Positions 17,124-26,457 are shown, counted from the stretch's first letter. The stretch: 64,000 bases of DNA from Arthrobacter caoxuetaonis (GCF_023921125.1 NZ_CP099466.1:3100001-3164000), one strand, 5' to 3'. Numbers and translations: made by a program. The notes: generated from the sequence alone by a model not told the origin.

Positions 17124-18013
17124 GAAGCTGCCTCCAGGGGATTGCGGGTTGCCGGGCGTAAATCGTGCGGATTGGGCAGGTAACCGGCAGCCGGTGCCTT
17201 CGGAGCCGGTTCGCGGTACCGAAGGGAGTGGTGCCTGCCGACAGGGACCACCATGGGCGTGCCGGACACCGGGTCGGGAATGACCGAGGCTTCCAGCCCG
17301 AAAACGTTTCTAACCAGGTCGGCAGTGACGATGTCGGCCGGGTTGCCCTGGGCCGCGATCGTTCCATCCTTCATGGCGATGAGATGGTCTGCGTAGCGGG
17401 CGGCCAGGTTGAGGTCGTGCAGCACGATCACCACGGTGGTGCCGGCCCGCCTGTTCAAGTCCGTCACGACGTCCAGGACTTCGATTTGGTGCGTGACGTC
17501 AAGGAATGTTGTCGGCTCGTCAAGCAGGAGGATGTCCGTCTGCTGGGCCAGCGCCATGGCAATCCAGACCCGCTGGCGCTGCCCGCCCGACAATTCGTCC
17601 ACGTTCCGGCCCGCCAGCCCGAGCGTTCCGGTGGCTTCGAGCGCTGCCGCAACGGCGTCGTCGTCTTCCTTGCTCCACTGCCGGAACCATCCCTGGTGCG
17701 GATAGCGGCCGCGGCCGACGAGGTCCGTAACCGTGATGCCCTCCGGGGCGTTGGGGGTCTGCGGCAGCAGGCCCACGGTGCGGGCAACTTCCTTGGTGGG
17801 AATCGTGCCGATATCGCGGCCGTTGAGGTGGACGACGCCGGAGGCGGGCTTGAGCAGGCGCGCCAGGCCGCGCAGCAGCGTCGACTTGCCGCAGGCATTG
17901 GCACCGACGATCACCGTGATCTGACCGGGCGGCAGTTCGACGGTCAGTCCGTCGACCACCAGCCGGTCCCCATAGGAGAGCACCAGGTCCAGTGCTCCCA
18001 GCTTGTTCTGCAT
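17120..18013 (-). CDS. Iron-siderophore ABC transporter ATP-binding protein (FepC/FecE type)
   Basis: 297 residues. Walker A GANACGKST (37-45), signature LSGGQRQRVWIAMALAQ, Walker B ILLLDEPTTFLD and the H-loop VLHDLN are all present. The FepC-type features YPHQGWFRQWS and DVTHQIEVL support a siderophore importer. About 30 extra residues at the C-terminus follow the core. The start at 18013 is chosen because GGAGG lies 7 nt upstream; a longer open frame to 18448 runs through the upstream permease and is not supported. It energises the two permeases encoded upstream. Confidence 0.95.
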   Translation of the reverse strand: MQNKLGALDLVLSYGDRLVVDGLTVELPPGQITVIVGANACGKSTLLRGLARLLKPASGVVHLNGRDIGTIPTKEVARTVGLLPQTPNAPEGITVTDLVGRGRYPHQGWFRQWSKEDDDAVAAALEATGTLGLAGRNVDELSGGQRQRVWIAMALAQQTDILLLDEPTTFLDVTHQIEVLDVVTDLNRRAGTTVVIVLHDLNLAARYADHLIAMKDGTIAAQGNPADIVTADLVRNVFGLEASVIPDPVSGTPMVVPVGRHHSLRYREPAPKAPAAGYLPNPHDLRPATRNPLEAAS

Positions 18014-18015
18014 TT

Positions 18016-19074
18016 TTAGCCTCCTCGGCCAACACGGTTGGAGCTGACCAGCAGCCACAGCAGGAAGGGTGCGCCCAGCGCACCGGTGATCACGCCCACG
18101 GGGAGGACGGTCCCCGGGATGAGGTTGTGGCCCGCGAAGTCTGCGGCCAGGAGGATCACGGCTCCGGTCAGCCCGGCCGCTGCCAGCGAAGCCCGGCCGC
18201 CGATGAGCCGGCGGGAGATCGGTCCGGCCAGGAACGCCACGAAGGCCACCGGGCCAGCTGCCGCGGTGGCTGCGGCGGCAAGGGCAACACCGGTGAAGAG
18301 CAGTCCGGCGCGGGTGCGTTCCACGGGCAGACCGAGTCCGGCGGCAAAGTCGTCGCCGAGTTCCAGGACCCGCAGGCGCCTGCCGAGCAGGGCAGCAGCC
18401 GGCAGCAGCACCACAAGGGCAAGCGCAACGATGCCGGCGCGTTCCCATGTAGCGGAGTTCAGCGAACCGGTCAGCCAGACCAGCGACTCAGCTGCGGTGC
18501 GTACATCGGTGCGGGTCAGCAGGAAGTTCACAACAGCTTGGAGCACAGCCGCGAACCCGATGCCGATCAGGACCAGCCGGGCCCCGGATGCGCCTCCGCT
18601 CCGGGTCAGAAGGTGAAGGGCCAGCGCAATGGCGGCGGCACCCAGCAGGGCGGCCAGCGAGACCGCTCCCCCGGTGGCGCCGAACGCCACCATGGCCGTC
18701 ACCGCCGCGGCGGAGGCGCCGTAGCTGATGCCGATGATGTCCGGGCTGGCCAGCGGATTGCGCAGCATGGTCTGGAACAGGTGCCCCGAGACGCCGAATG
18801 CGGCGCCGATCAGGACGGCAGTCACGGCGCGCGGCAGCTTGCTTTCCAGCACGATGAAGGAAGATCCGGGAATCCTCTCACCGCCCAGGATCCGCAGGAA
18901 GTCCGGGATGGTGACGGTGTAGCTGCCCAGCAGGACGCTGACGAAGAACAGCACCACGACGGCGCCGGCGAGGGCGGCGAGGACGGTGTTGCGGCGGCGT
19001 CCCGTGTGCCGGCGGGTGCGGCGGACCAGGTCGGCCCCTTCGCGGCGCTCCTCGGCGAGGACTGCGGGGTTCAC
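18016..19074 (-). CDS. Iron-siderophore ABC transporter permease (FepG/FecCD family)
   Basis: 352-residue polytopic permease of the BtuC/FecCD fold with about ten helices. Typical segments are LPRAVTAVLIGAAFGVSGHLFQTMLRNPLASPDIIGISYGAS and GAAGPVAFVAFLAGPISR (shown in part). It starts at GTG (19074), overlapping the upstream permease stop by 4 nt. The two permeases differ in sequence and should form a heterodimer, as in FepD/FepG. Downstream, the ATPase gene starts 2 bp later. Confidence 0.94.
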   Translation of the reverse strand: MNPAVLAEERREGADLVRRTRRHTGRRRNTVLAALAGAVVVLFFVSVLLGSYTVTIPDFLRILGGERIPGSSFIVLESKLPRAVTAVLIGAAFGVSGHLFQTMLRNPLASPDIIGISYGASAAAVTAMVAFGATGGAVSLAALLGAAAIALALHLLTRSGGASGARLVLIGIGFAAVLQAVVNFLLTRTDVRTAAESLVWLTGSLNSATWERAGIVALALVVLLPAAALLGRRLRVLELGDDFAAGLGLPVERTRAGLLFTGVALAAAATAAAGPVAFVAFLAGPISRRLIGGRASLAAAGLTGAVILLAADFAGHNLIPGTVLPVGVITGALGAPFLLWLLVSSNRVGRGG

Positions 19075-20129
19075 AGTTCCGCCAGCTTCCGCCGCCGGAT
19101 GATGGCAATGAAGACGGGGGCCCCGATGACCGCGGTCATGATGCCGACCGGGATTTCACCGGGAGGCAGGACCAGGCGGCCAACGACGTCGGAAACCAGC
19201 AGCAGCACCGGTGCCAGCACAGCCGAGAGTACGAGGATCCACCGGTAGTCGGGACCAACCAGGCCGCGGACCAGGTGCGGGATGACCAGGCCAAGGAAGG
19301 CAATGGGCCCTGCAGCGGCCGTCGCCGCGCCGCAGAGCAGGACCACGCCGACGGCCATGATGCCGCGTGAGGCATTGACTCGCTGCCCCAGGCCGCGTGC
19401 TACGTCGTCACCCAGGCTCAGTCCGTTGAGCGCCCGTCCGGACGCCAGCAGGATCACGGCACCGGCGGCAAGGAAGGGAGCCAGCGGAACGAGCACGTCC
19501 CAGCCGCGGCCGGAAACCGTGCCGACCTGCCAGAAGCGGAAGGTATCCAGGGTCTGCCGGCTGGTCACGAGGATCGCGGAGAGCAAACTGGTGAGTCCGG
19601 CGGTCAGGGCTGCACCCGCCAGCGCCAGTTTCACCGGGGTGGCACCTTCCCTGCCCAGTGCGGCGACGGAGTACACCACCAGGGCTGCCAGTGCCGTGCC
19701 GGCCAGCGCGAACCAGACATACCCGGTAAAAGAGGTGACGCCAAAAACGTAGATCGCGGTAACGACGGCGAAGGCAGCCCCTGCGTTCAGGCCCATGATG
19801 CCGGGGTCTGCCAGTGGATTGCGGGTCATCCCCTGCAGTGCGGTGCCCGCGAGCCCCAGCGCAGCGCCGACGAGCAGCGCCATGACGGTGCGCGGGAGCC
19901 GGCTCAGCACCACGGCGTGGTCTCCGTTCGCTGCGTCCGGGCTGGTCAGCGCGTGCCAGACGGTGTCCAGGGACAGCGGCCGGGCGCCCAGGGCTACGGA
20001 GGCGAAGCACGCCAGGACCAGGACGAAGACACCGGCTGCAAGGAGTGCTGCGGGGCTGACCCGCCTGCTGTTTCGTGCCGGGGGCGCAGGATCGCTGACG
20101 GAGGTGCGGTTGACTGCCGTTGAGGTCAC
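19071..20129 (-). CDS. Iron-siderophore ABC transporter permease (FepD/FecCD family)
   Basis: 352-residue permease, first gene of the iron operon. A proline- and arginine-rich cytoplasmic N-terminus is followed by about ten helices, with FecCD landmarks LPRTVMALLVGAALGLAGTALQG and NPLADPGIMGLNAGA (partial). The start is GTG at 20129, 8 nt behind an AGGAGG box. The DtxR-type operator at 20168-20186 overlaps the likely promoter, so the operon should be repressed by Fe(II)-loaded DtxR/IdeR. The binding lipoprotein is encoded separately at 25411-26457. Confidence 0.94.
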   Translation of the reverse strand: MTSTAVNRTSVSDPAPPARNSRRVSPAALLAAGVFVLVLACFASVALGARPLSLDTVWHALTSPDAANGDHAVVLSRLPRTVMALLVGAALGLAGTALQGMTRNPLADPGIMGLNAGAAFAVVTAIYVFGVTSFTGYVWFALAGTALAALVVYSVAALGREGATPVKLALAGAALTAGLTSLLSAILVTSRQTLDTFRFWQVGTVSGRGWDVLVPLAPFLAAGAVILLASGRALNGLSLGDDVARGLGQRVNASRGIMAVGVVLLCGAATAAAGPIAFLGLVIPHLVRGLVGPDYRWILVLSAVLAPVLLLVSDVVGRLVLPPGEIPVGIMTAVIGAPVFIAIIRRRKLAEL

Positions 20130-20167
20130 GGCGGCACCTCCTGGGGCGTGTGGAATCGGGGCTAAAG

Positions 20168-20186
20168 TAAGGCTAGCCTACGGTGG
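20168..20186 (-). promoter_or_regulatory. DtxR/IdeR-type iron box in front of the siderophore transporter operon
   Basis: TAAGGCTAGCCTACGGTGG contains the palindromic core AGGCTAGCCT and matches 13 of 19 positions of the consensus TWAGGTWAGSCTWACCTWA. It lies 39 bp before the GTG of the first permease. Confidence 0.75.
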
Positions 20187-20241
20187 GACACATTAAGAAA
20201 CACTTGTATGCCGTATTAGCCCCGAAGACCTTCCGCTTTGC

Positions 20242-21297
20242 CTACGCGGCCCCGTGGCCCGGGGTGACTTCCTCACCGGGACGAACCGGCCCCGGGGCGG
20301 TGCCGTTCCCGAAAGGACGGCCGCCGAGCTCCTCGCGGCCGTGCGGCGTCAGCCAGACGGAGTTATCCGGTCCCGCCGGAACGATCTTCGTCGGATTGAT
20401 GTCCTCATGCACGATGTAGTAGTGCTGCTTGATCTGCACGAAGTCCACGGTGTCGCCGAAGCCGGGCGTCTGGAACAGGTCCCTGGCATACCCCCACAGG
20501 GCGGGCATCTCGGTGAGCTTGTTCCGGTTGCACTTGAAGTGTCCGTGGTAGACGGCATCGAAGCGGACCAGCGTGGTGAACAGCCGGACATCGGCTTCGG
20601 TAATGGTGTCCCCCACCAGGTAGCGCTGCTTGGACAGGCGCTCTTCCAGCCAGTCCATGGCAGTCCACAGCCGCTCGTAGGCGGCGTCGTACGCTTCCTG
20701 CGAGCCGGCGAAACCGCAGCGGTAGACGCCGTTGTTCACCTCGGTGAAGACCCGCTTGTTGGTTTCGCGCATCTCCTCAAGGTGCTCGGCCGGCCACAGG
20801 TCCGGGGCGCCGTCACGGTGGAACTCGGTCCACTCGCTGCTGAAGTCCTCGGTGATCTGCGGGAAGTTGTTGGTGACGACGGCGCCGGTCGGGATATCAA
20901 CGATGGCCGGAACGGTGATGCCCCGTGAGTAGCCGGGAGTCCGGCGGAAGAAGGCTTCCTGCAGCCGCTCGATGCCGAGCACCGGGTCCTTGCCGTCCGG
21001 ATCCAGGTCGAAAGTCCAGCTGCGCGAATCGTGGGTGGGGCCGGGCGTGCCCAGGGAGATGGCGTCTTCGAGGCCGAGGAGACGCCGCACAATGATGGTG
21101 CGGTTCGCCCAGGGGCAGGCGCGGGCCGCGATCAGCCGGTAGCGTCCAGTTTCGACAGGGTACCCGTCACGGCCGTCGCGGGTAATGCGCGTTTCGATGT
21201 AGTTGGTGTCCCGGGTGTACTCCTGGCCGCCGGACACGTAGGAGCCCTTGGTGCTGTAGTCAGCGCCGGTTTCAGCCTTCTGGGTTACATCCGCCAT
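20242..21297 (-). CDS. Xi-class glutathione S-transferase family protein (glutathionyl-hydroquinone reductase-like)
   Basis: 351 residues. An N-terminal thioredoxin-fold domain carries the family catalytic motif CPWANR with Cys61, the deglutathionylation nucleophile. The all-alpha C-terminal domain is recognised by YLVGDTITEADVRLFTTLVRFD and by the Xi-class Tyr-rich end (QIKQHYYIVHEDINPTKIVP). YqjG/ECM4 enzymes reduce S-glutathionyl hydroquinones. Actinobacteria of this group generally make mycothiol rather than glutathione, so a mycothiol-dependent reaction is the likely adaptation; that is inference. Monocistronic, with its 3' end facing the iron operon promoter. Confidence 0.92.
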   Translation of the reverse strand: MADVTQKAETGADYSTKGSYVSGGQEYTRDTNYIETRITRDGRDGYPVETGRYRLIAARACPWANRTIIVRRLLGLEDAISLGTPGPTHDSRSWTFDLDPDGKDPVLGIERLQEAFFRRTPGYSRGITVPAIVDIPTGAVVTNNFPQITEDFSSEWTEFHRDGAPDLWPAEHLEEMRETNKRVFTEVNNGVYRCGFAGSQEAYDAAYERLWTAMDWLEERLSKQRYLVGDTITEADVRLFTTLVRFDAVYHGHFKCNRNKLTEMPALWGYARDLFQTPGFGDTVDFVQIKQHYYIVHEDINPTKIVPAGPDNSVWLTPHGREELGGRPFGNGTAPGPVRPGEEVTPGHGAA

Positions 21298-21431
21298 GAT
21301 CGTTCCGTCCTCAAGCCGCTTGGTCTTCCTTCCACCCTAGCGCCCCTGCCCGCGGCCGCTGCTTCGGCGGTAGAGTCGTGGACCAGACCCAAAACAGCCC
21401 GCTGAGCTTGTGGAAGAAGGGAACTGTCCCG

Positions 21432-22469
21432 ATGCGCGTAGCCGTCCTCGGAGCAACCGGAAATGTAGGCACCGCCGTCCTGCGCCGCCTGCAGGCCGCC
21501 CGGACGGAGCGGGGTGACGGATTGGAGATCGTCGGCGTCGCGCGCCGTACTCCGCTGCAGGCAACCGGTCCATACGAAGGCGTCGAGTGGCACAGCATCG
21601 ATGTCGCTTCCAAAACCGGACGCGATGAACTGGCTGAGGCCCTGGCCGGCGTCGATTCGGTGGTTCATCTTGTCTGGGCCATCCAGCCCAACCGTGACGA
21701 AGCCGAACTGCACCGGATCAACGTCCGGGGCACGGAGAACATGCTCTCCGCCGTTGCGGAGGCGGGCGTGCACCAGGTGGTCTGCGCCTCCTCCGTCGGA
21801 GCCTACTCTCCCGCCCCGAAGGACAGGCTCACCGATGAGAGCTGGCCTGCGCGCGGCATTGCCACCTCGCATTACAGCCGGCACAAGGGCGAGCAGGAGG
21901 AGCTGCTCGACGAATTTGAGCGGCAGTACCCGGAGATCCGCGTTGCCCGGCTGCGCCCGGGCCTGATCTTCCAGTCTGACGCCGGCAGCGAGATTGGCCG
22001 CTACTTCCTGGGCCCGCTGATTCCGCGGTCCATCCTCAACAAGCTGAGCCTGCCGCTGATCCCGCTTCCGGAAGAGTTCTCCTTCCAGATAGTCCACGCC
22101 GACGACATTGCCGATGCGTACTGGCGCGTCATCGACCAGCGGGCTGAAGGTGCCTTCAACATTGCAGCGGATCCGGTCATCACCCCCGAACTCCTCGCGG
22201 GCATGCTCGGGGCGCGGCGGATCATCAATGTCCCGGTTCGCTTGATCCGGGCCCTGGTGGGAATCACCTGGGCAGCCGGGCTGCAGGCCACGGATCCGGG
22301 CTGGATCGACATGGCAGCGGGCGCCCCGCTGATGGATACCAGCCGGGCACGGAATCTCCTTGGCTGGGAGCCCAAGCGGTCTTCGCTGCGGGCCTTTCAG
22401 GATGTCCTGGACGGACTCAGTGAGCAGGCCGGTGTTCCGGCCTCACCGCTGCTGGGCCCCGGGAGGTAG
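21432..22469 (+). CDS. NAD-dependent epimerase/dehydratase family protein (extended SDR)
   Basis: 345 residues. The N-terminal Rossmann motif GATGNVG is at 7-13. An Asp-Val pair after beta-3 (SIDVASKTG) and a catalytic Ser-Tyr-Lys set (SSVGAY, then YSRHK) follow. The substrate-binding C-terminal half resembles NAD(P)-binding sugar epimerases or 3-beta-hydroxysteroid-type dehydrogenases. The substrate is unknown. The start at 21432 gives the canonical N-terminus MRVAVLGATG; the in-frame GTG at 21378 adds 18 residues with no family similarity. Divergent from the GST gene, 134 bp apart. Confidence 0.88.
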   Translation: MRVAVLGATGNVGTAVLRRLQAARTERGDGLEIVGVARRTPLQATGPYEGVEWHSIDVASKTGRDELAEALAGVDSVVHLVWAIQPNRDEAELHRINVRGTENMLSAVAEAGVHQVVCASSVGAYSPAPKDRLTDESWPARGIATSHYSRHKGEQEELLDEFERQYPEIRVARLRPGLIFQSDAGSEIGRYFLGPLIPRSILNKLSLPLIPLPEEFSFQIVHADDIADAYWRVIDQRAEGAFNIAADPVITPELLAGMLGARRIINVPVRLIRALVGITWAAGLQATDPGWIDMAAGAPLMDTSRARNLLGWEPKRSSLRAFQDVLDGLSEQAGVPASPLLGPGR

Positions 22470-22516
22470 CAGCGGCCCCTTCCGTCCTTCTCCGGCGGTC
22501 AGGACGGGAGGCGGCA

Positions 22517-23587
22517 CTACAGCTCGTCGTCGAAATCCTTGCCTGCATGCTGCTGGCGAAGCTCGCGTCCCTGGTCGACGTCCTTCTGTTCCTGCTCGGC
22601 ACGCTTGTCGATCTGGCGTGTGTCCCGCGGCGGCAGCTGGATGGAGTGCTCCGCCTGGATGCCTGCCTGGAGCTCCCGGCCGCGTTCCACCTCGGCGTCG
22701 AACTCCGCGCCGAACAGCAACGAAATGTTGGCGAGCCAGATCCACAGCAGAAGCACGATCACGCCGCCGATCGCTCCGTAGGTTGCGTTGTAGCTGCCGA
22801 AGTTTCCTACGTAGAACGCGAAGCCCAGCGTGGAAATAGCCAGGACGACCAGGGCCAGGAAGCCGCCCATGCTCATCCAGCGGAACTTGGGCTGCTTCAC
22901 GTTAGGGGTGGCGTAGTACAGAAGTGCGATGAGCACGACCGCGAAGATGACCATCACCGGCCATTTGGCGATGTTCCAGACGAGCACGGCTTCGCTGCCC
23001 ATTCCGATGAAGTTGCCGATCGTCTCCGCTACCGGACCGCTCACCACCAGCATGATCAGCAGGCTGGCCGCCAGGAGGATCATGATCAGGGTTACGAGCA
23101 GCTGCAGCGGGCGCAGCTTCCAGATCGGGCGCCCCTCTTCGACCTCGTAGATCCGGTTCATGGACCGGCCGAAAGCACCAACGTAACCGGACGCGGACCA
23201 CAGGGCGCCGGCAATGCCGGCGAAGAGCGCCAGGCCCGCACCCCGGGAAGAAGTCAGCTGCTCGATCGGGCCCTTCAGCACGTCCACGGCTTCCTCCGGG
23301 GCGAAACCGCCCAGGTACTCCAGCATCGCGTCGGTGGTGGACTCTGCCTGGCCCACCAGCCCGAGGATCGAGACCATGGCCAGCAGCCCCGGGAAAAGGG
23401 ACAGGACCGTGTAATAGGTCAGCGCTGCAGCCAGGTCGGTGCACTGGTCCTTGGAGAACTCGCGCACGGTCTTGCGGAAGATGAACTTCCAGCTGGGCTT
23501 GGTGACCTCGGTCGGATTGTCCGGCTTGGACGCCGTACTCAGTGATCCGCCATCCTGGCGGTCCGCGTCGTTGTCCTGCTGAGCCAT
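22517..23587 (-). CDS. YihY/BrkB-family inner-membrane protein
   Basis: 356 residues. Family landmarks are FRKTVREFSKDQCTDLAAALTYYTVLSLFPGLLAMVSILG (shown in part; residues 33-72), the segment LWSASGYVGAFGRSMNRIYEVEEGRP, and six predicted helices ending near residue 285. The C-terminal 65 residues are charged and cytoplasmic (RDTRQIDKRAEQEQKDVDQ). The family was once called RNase BN by mistake; its role remains unclear, with proposals ranging from transport to envelope functions. Convergent with the epimerase gene. Confidence 0.93.
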   Translation of the reverse strand: MAQQDNDADRQDGGSLSTASKPDNPTEVTKPSWKFIFRKTVREFSKDQCTDLAAALTYYTVLSLFPGLLAMVSILGLVGQAESTTDAMLEYLGGFAPEEAVDVLKGPIEQLTSSRGAGLALFAGIAGALWSASGYVGAFGRSMNRIYEVEEGRPIWKLRPLQLLVTLIMILLAASLLIMLVVSGPVAETIGNFIGMGSEAVLVWNIAKWPVMVIFAVVLIALLYYATPNVKQPKFRWMSMGGFLALVVLAISTLGFAFYVGNFGSYNATYGAIGGVIVLLLWIWLANISLLFGAEFDAEVERGRELQAGIQAEHSIQLPPRDTRQIDKRAEQEQKDVDQGRELRQQHAGKDFDDEL

Positions 23588-23663
23588 TGGCCCTCCTGGC
23601 TGGTCGAATCCCGGATGTCCATCGTATTGCTAAGCAGACTTACGTCCAACCCGGCCCGCCGGG

Positions 23664-23975
23664 TCACCAGGACTTGTAATAGTCCTCCAGCTGCGCTTCT
23701 TCTTCCGGTGTCAGCGCGCCGCCGTGGTCCATGTCGGGGGAATCCTCGATGGCCTTGCGGGAGTAGTTCACGTACAGATCGTCATCATCCCGCCGCGAGC
23801 CGGTGAGCGGCACGAAGTACTGCCGGCCCTCAAACAACCCCAGCGCCACCGTGATCCAGGCCGGCTGGCCCGTGGCGCGGTCCAGGTGGACGTTGCCCAC
23901 CAGGCCCAGCCGCTCGCCGTCCTTCGCCCAAACGTTCGAGCCCTGCAATTCGTGGATCACGTACTGGTCGGCCAT
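23664..23975 (-). CDS. PRC-barrel domain protein
   Basis: 103 residues. The PRC-barrel beta fold covers about residues 8-70 (LQGSNVWAKDGERLGLVGNVHLD, WITVALGLF, then GRQYFVPL). An acidic tail follows with EEEAQLEDYY near the end. PRC-barrel proteins occur as small cytoplasmic proteins related to RimM and photosynthetic reaction centre H subunits; no specific function can be assigned. ATG at 23975 with GGAAGGA upstream; an earlier in-frame ATG would add a Pro/Lys-rich stretch unlike the family. Confidence 0.85.
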   Translation of the reverse strand: MADQYVIHELQGSNVWAKDGERLGLVGNVHLDRATGQPAWITVALGLFEGRQYFVPLTGSRRDDDDLYVNYSRKAIEDSPDMDHGGALTPEEEAQLEDYYKSW

Positions 23976-24082
23976 GGTCTTGGTTCCTTCCATCGTGGTG
24001 CGTGGCTTCTGCTCGTCCGGCGCCTTGGCGGGCGGCGGAGTGGATATCATTCCAGCCCGAGTGCCCCCCGGCTTGTCAACAC

Positions 24083-25306
24083 CTAGCGTTCCACCCGCTC
24101 GTCGCGGTCCTCCCACGCCTCCTGCCCGGGGCCGGCAAAACTGCGGTTCCGTTCCACGGCGTCGATACTGCCAGTGAACAGCTGCGATGTGCTGGTATCT
24201 TCCGGGGCTCCGCTGCGGCGCCGCCGCTGGTGTCCGGAAAACTCCCGCACGCCGCCCTCCAGCGCCTCGAAGCGCTGGCGCGGAAGGGCGGCCGGATGGT
24301 TCTGCTGCAGGAAGGAAACCATTGATTCCCGCACCAGGCAGCGCAGGTCGAACAGCGTTCCGCTGTCCGGCGCGGAAACCAGGATGCGGACCCGGACCAG
24401 TCCCTTGATGGCGTCGGTGATCTGCAGCACCCCGGTCCGTCCGTCCCACAGGTCCGTCCCGGCCAGGACACGCTTGAGTTCGGAGCGGAGTTCTCCGATT
24501 GGCGCATCCCAGTCCAGGTCGAGTTCCACGGTGCCCAGGATCGCCGACTGCGTGCGCGTCCAGTTTTCGAACGGGGTCGACGTGAAGTAGGTCGAGGGCA
24601 GGATGAGCCGGCGGTCATCCCAGATATGCACCACGACGTAGGTCATGGTGATTTCTTCGATGGTCCCCCACTGACCTTCCACGACCACCACGTCATCCAC
24701 CCGGATAGCGTCGGTGAAGGCAAGCTGCAGGCCTGCGAAGACGTTGCCGAGGGTGCTCTGCACTGCAAGGCCGGCAACGATTGAGAGGAGACCGGCGGAG
24801 GCCAGCAGGCCGGCACCGAGCGCGCGGACTTCCTCGATGGTGAGCAGGACGCACGCGACGGCAACTGTGATGACCAGCGCGACGGCGACGCGGCGGCCCA
24901 GGATCACCTGGGTCTTCAGGCGGCGCAGGCGGCGGTTGTCCTTGGTGTCGGTGTCGTACTTGGTCAGGATGATCGCCTCGACGATCAGCAGGGTGACGAC
25001 GGCGAGCCACGCCAGGGCAGCGATCAGCCCGATCACCAGCACGTAATCCACCGTCATGTACCAGGACTCTGCCCGTGCGGTGGCGCCGAGGGCGATCCGG
25101 GTACCGATCAGCGCCAGGACCAAACGCAGCGGGTTCCGCCCGAGGGCAGTCACATCCCGGATATGGGGGACTTTGCGGAACAGCCGCGTTGCAGAGCCGC
25201 GGACAATCCGGGCCGCGATCAGCGCGGCGGCCACTGCCATGACGACGGCGATCAGCGGGCGAATCGGTTCAAGGGCGTCGAAGAATTCCTGCATGGAGCC
25301 GATCAT
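24083..25306 (-). CDS. Mechanosensitive ion channel family protein (MscS type)
   Basis: About 407 residues. Helices lie near residues 12-32, 60-85, 92-115 and 135-160, with the pore-lining third helix and following beta domain at about 170-240 (GLLSIVAGLAVQSTLGNVFAGLQL, VDDVVVVEGQWGTIEEI, LILPSTYFTSTPFENW, all in part). It releases solutes on hypo-osmotic shock in classic MscS; many actinobacterial homologues are untested. The Gly-rich pore helix and the beta domain are intact. The start could be TTG 25333, ATG 25306 or ATG 25294; 25306 is taken as the first ATG. A 45-residue polar tail ends the protein. Confidence 0.9.
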   Translation of the reverse strand: MIGSMQEFFDALEPIRPLIAVVMAVAAALIAARIVRGSATRLFRKVPHIRDVTALGRNPLRLVLALIGTRIALGATARAESWYMTVDYVLVIGLIAALAWLAVVTLLIVEAIILTKYDTDTKDNRRLRRLKTQVILGRRVAVALVITVAVACVLLTIEEVRALGAGLLASAGLLSIVAGLAVQSTLGNVFAGLQLAFTDAIRVDDVVVVEGQWGTIEEITMTYVVVHIWDDRRLILPSTYFTSTPFENWTRTQSAILGTVELDLDWDAPIGELRSELKRVLAGTDLWDGRTGVLQITDAIKGLVRVRILVSAPDSGTLFDLRCLVRESMVSFLQQNHPAALPRQRFEALEGGVREFSGHQRRRRSGAPEDTSTSQLFTGSIDAVERNRSFAGPGQEAWEDRDERVER

Positions 25307-25360
25307 GGCAAACCTGCCCGGGGTCCTGTCCAATTCTGTGATCTGGGTCCTTTAACGCCG

Positions 25361-25394
25361 AAGTGCCCCTCCGGTGCGGCGTGGAGGGGCACTT
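25361..25394 (-). terminator. Terminator of the siderophore-binding lipoprotein gene
   Basis: 12-bp perfect stem AAGTGCCCCTCC / GGAGGGGCACTT with a 10-nt loop, 16 bp after the stop codon. Confidence 0.85.
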
Positions 25395-25410
25395 TGAAAC
25401 GCGCAGCGGC

Positions 25411-26457
25411 CTACTTGACCTGTGCTGCAGCCTCCCCGAGCAGGGGAACGAAGTTATCCAGGGCGTAGGGGATGCTCAGCACGTTGGCTGCCGAGATGGA
25501 CAGCGTCAGCGTGTTGTCAGAATCAGCGACAAGCCCTCCGTTTTTGAGCGCAGGAATCTGGCTCAAAAGCGGATCGGCGGTGATGGCTTCCTTGGCGGCG
25601 TCATCGGCAACCCAGCTCACGAAGAGGTCCGCCTCCAGCTCATTGGCGCGCTCCGGCGACCAGGTCAGGTAGAAGGCGTCCTCGGGGGCGTTTTCATCCA
25701 CGATCGGCGCCTGAACCATGCCCAGCTCCTTCAGGAACTTGGGCCGGTTATCACCCGAGGTGTAGATGGAAATCTGGTCGGCACCGGCGGTCGTGTCCAA
25801 GTTGCCGTAAATGAAGCTGGTCCCGGCGAGATCGGGGTACTCGGCGGCCTTGTCGGCAATCGCCTTTTCGGTATCTTCCACCAGCTGGGCTGCTTCGTCG
25901 CTCTTGCCGAGCGCTTTCCCGATCATCGCTGCCGAATCCTGCCAGGACGTGTAGTACGGCGTCTCGGGGTAGGCGACGACGGGCGCAATCGCAGTGAGCT
26001 TCTCGTACTCTTCTTCGGTGATGCCTGAGTACGCGGCCAGGATCACGTCCGGAGTGGTGGCAGCGATCTCGTCGAAGTTGATGCCGTCCGTCTCGGAGTA
26101 CTGGACGGGTGCGTCGTCAGAGCCAATGGGAGCACCGAGCTCCTCGAGCGCGTCGTCGATCCACGGCGTCGTGCCGTTTTCATTCCCGCCCCACTCGTAC
26201 AGCGGCATGCCAACGGGCACGACGCCGAGTGCCAGGGCCGTGTCCGTGTTCACCCAGGAAACGGTTGCCACGCGCTCCGGAGCGGATTCGATGGTCGTTT
26301 CACCGAAAGCGTGCTCGATGGTGACCGGGAACTGGTCACTGGAGCCGGCGGTGCTTTCGGTGCCCGTATCCGACGTGGAACCGGTGGAGCAGGCAGACAG
26401 GGACAGCACGGCGACGGCGGCGACGGCCGCAAGGCTGCGCATGCGGGACAGGGCCAT
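25411..26457 (-). CDS. Iron-siderophore ABC transporter substrate-binding lipoprotein
   Basis: 348 residues. A lipoprotein signal peptide ends in the lipobox LSAC (cysteine at residue 23), followed by a Ser/Thr-rich linker. The class III (FhuD/FepB) fold begins at VTIEHAFGETTIESAPERVATV, with APVVAYPETPYYTSW and FLKELGMVQAP further on. It should capture ferric siderophore at the membrane and deliver it to the FecCD permeases encoded at 18016-20129. A DtxR-type box (26510-26528) precedes it, as in that operon. The gene is monocistronic with its own terminator and separated from the transporter by unrelated genes. Confidence 0.95.
   Translation of the reverse strand: MALSRMRSLAAVAAVAVLSLSACSTGSTSDTGTESTAGSSDQFPVTIEHAFGETTIESAPERVATVSWVNTDTALALGVVPVGMPLYEWGGNENGTTPWIDDALEELGAPIGSDDAPVQYSETDGINFDEIAATTPDVILAAYSGITEEEYEKLTAIAPVVAYPETPYYTSWQDSAAMIGKALGKSDEAAQLVEDTEKAIADKAAEYPDLAGTSFIYGNLDTTAGADQISIYTSGDNRPKFLKELGMVQAPIVDENAPEDAFYLTWSPERANELEADLFVSWVADDAAKEAITADPLLSQIPALKNGGLVADSDNTLTLSISAANVLSIPYALDNFVPLLGEAAAQVK

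Noticed and set aside
17992..19248. 418-codon plus-strand frame opposite the iron permeases
   Set aside because: Shadow frame; both permeases on the minus strand are certain.
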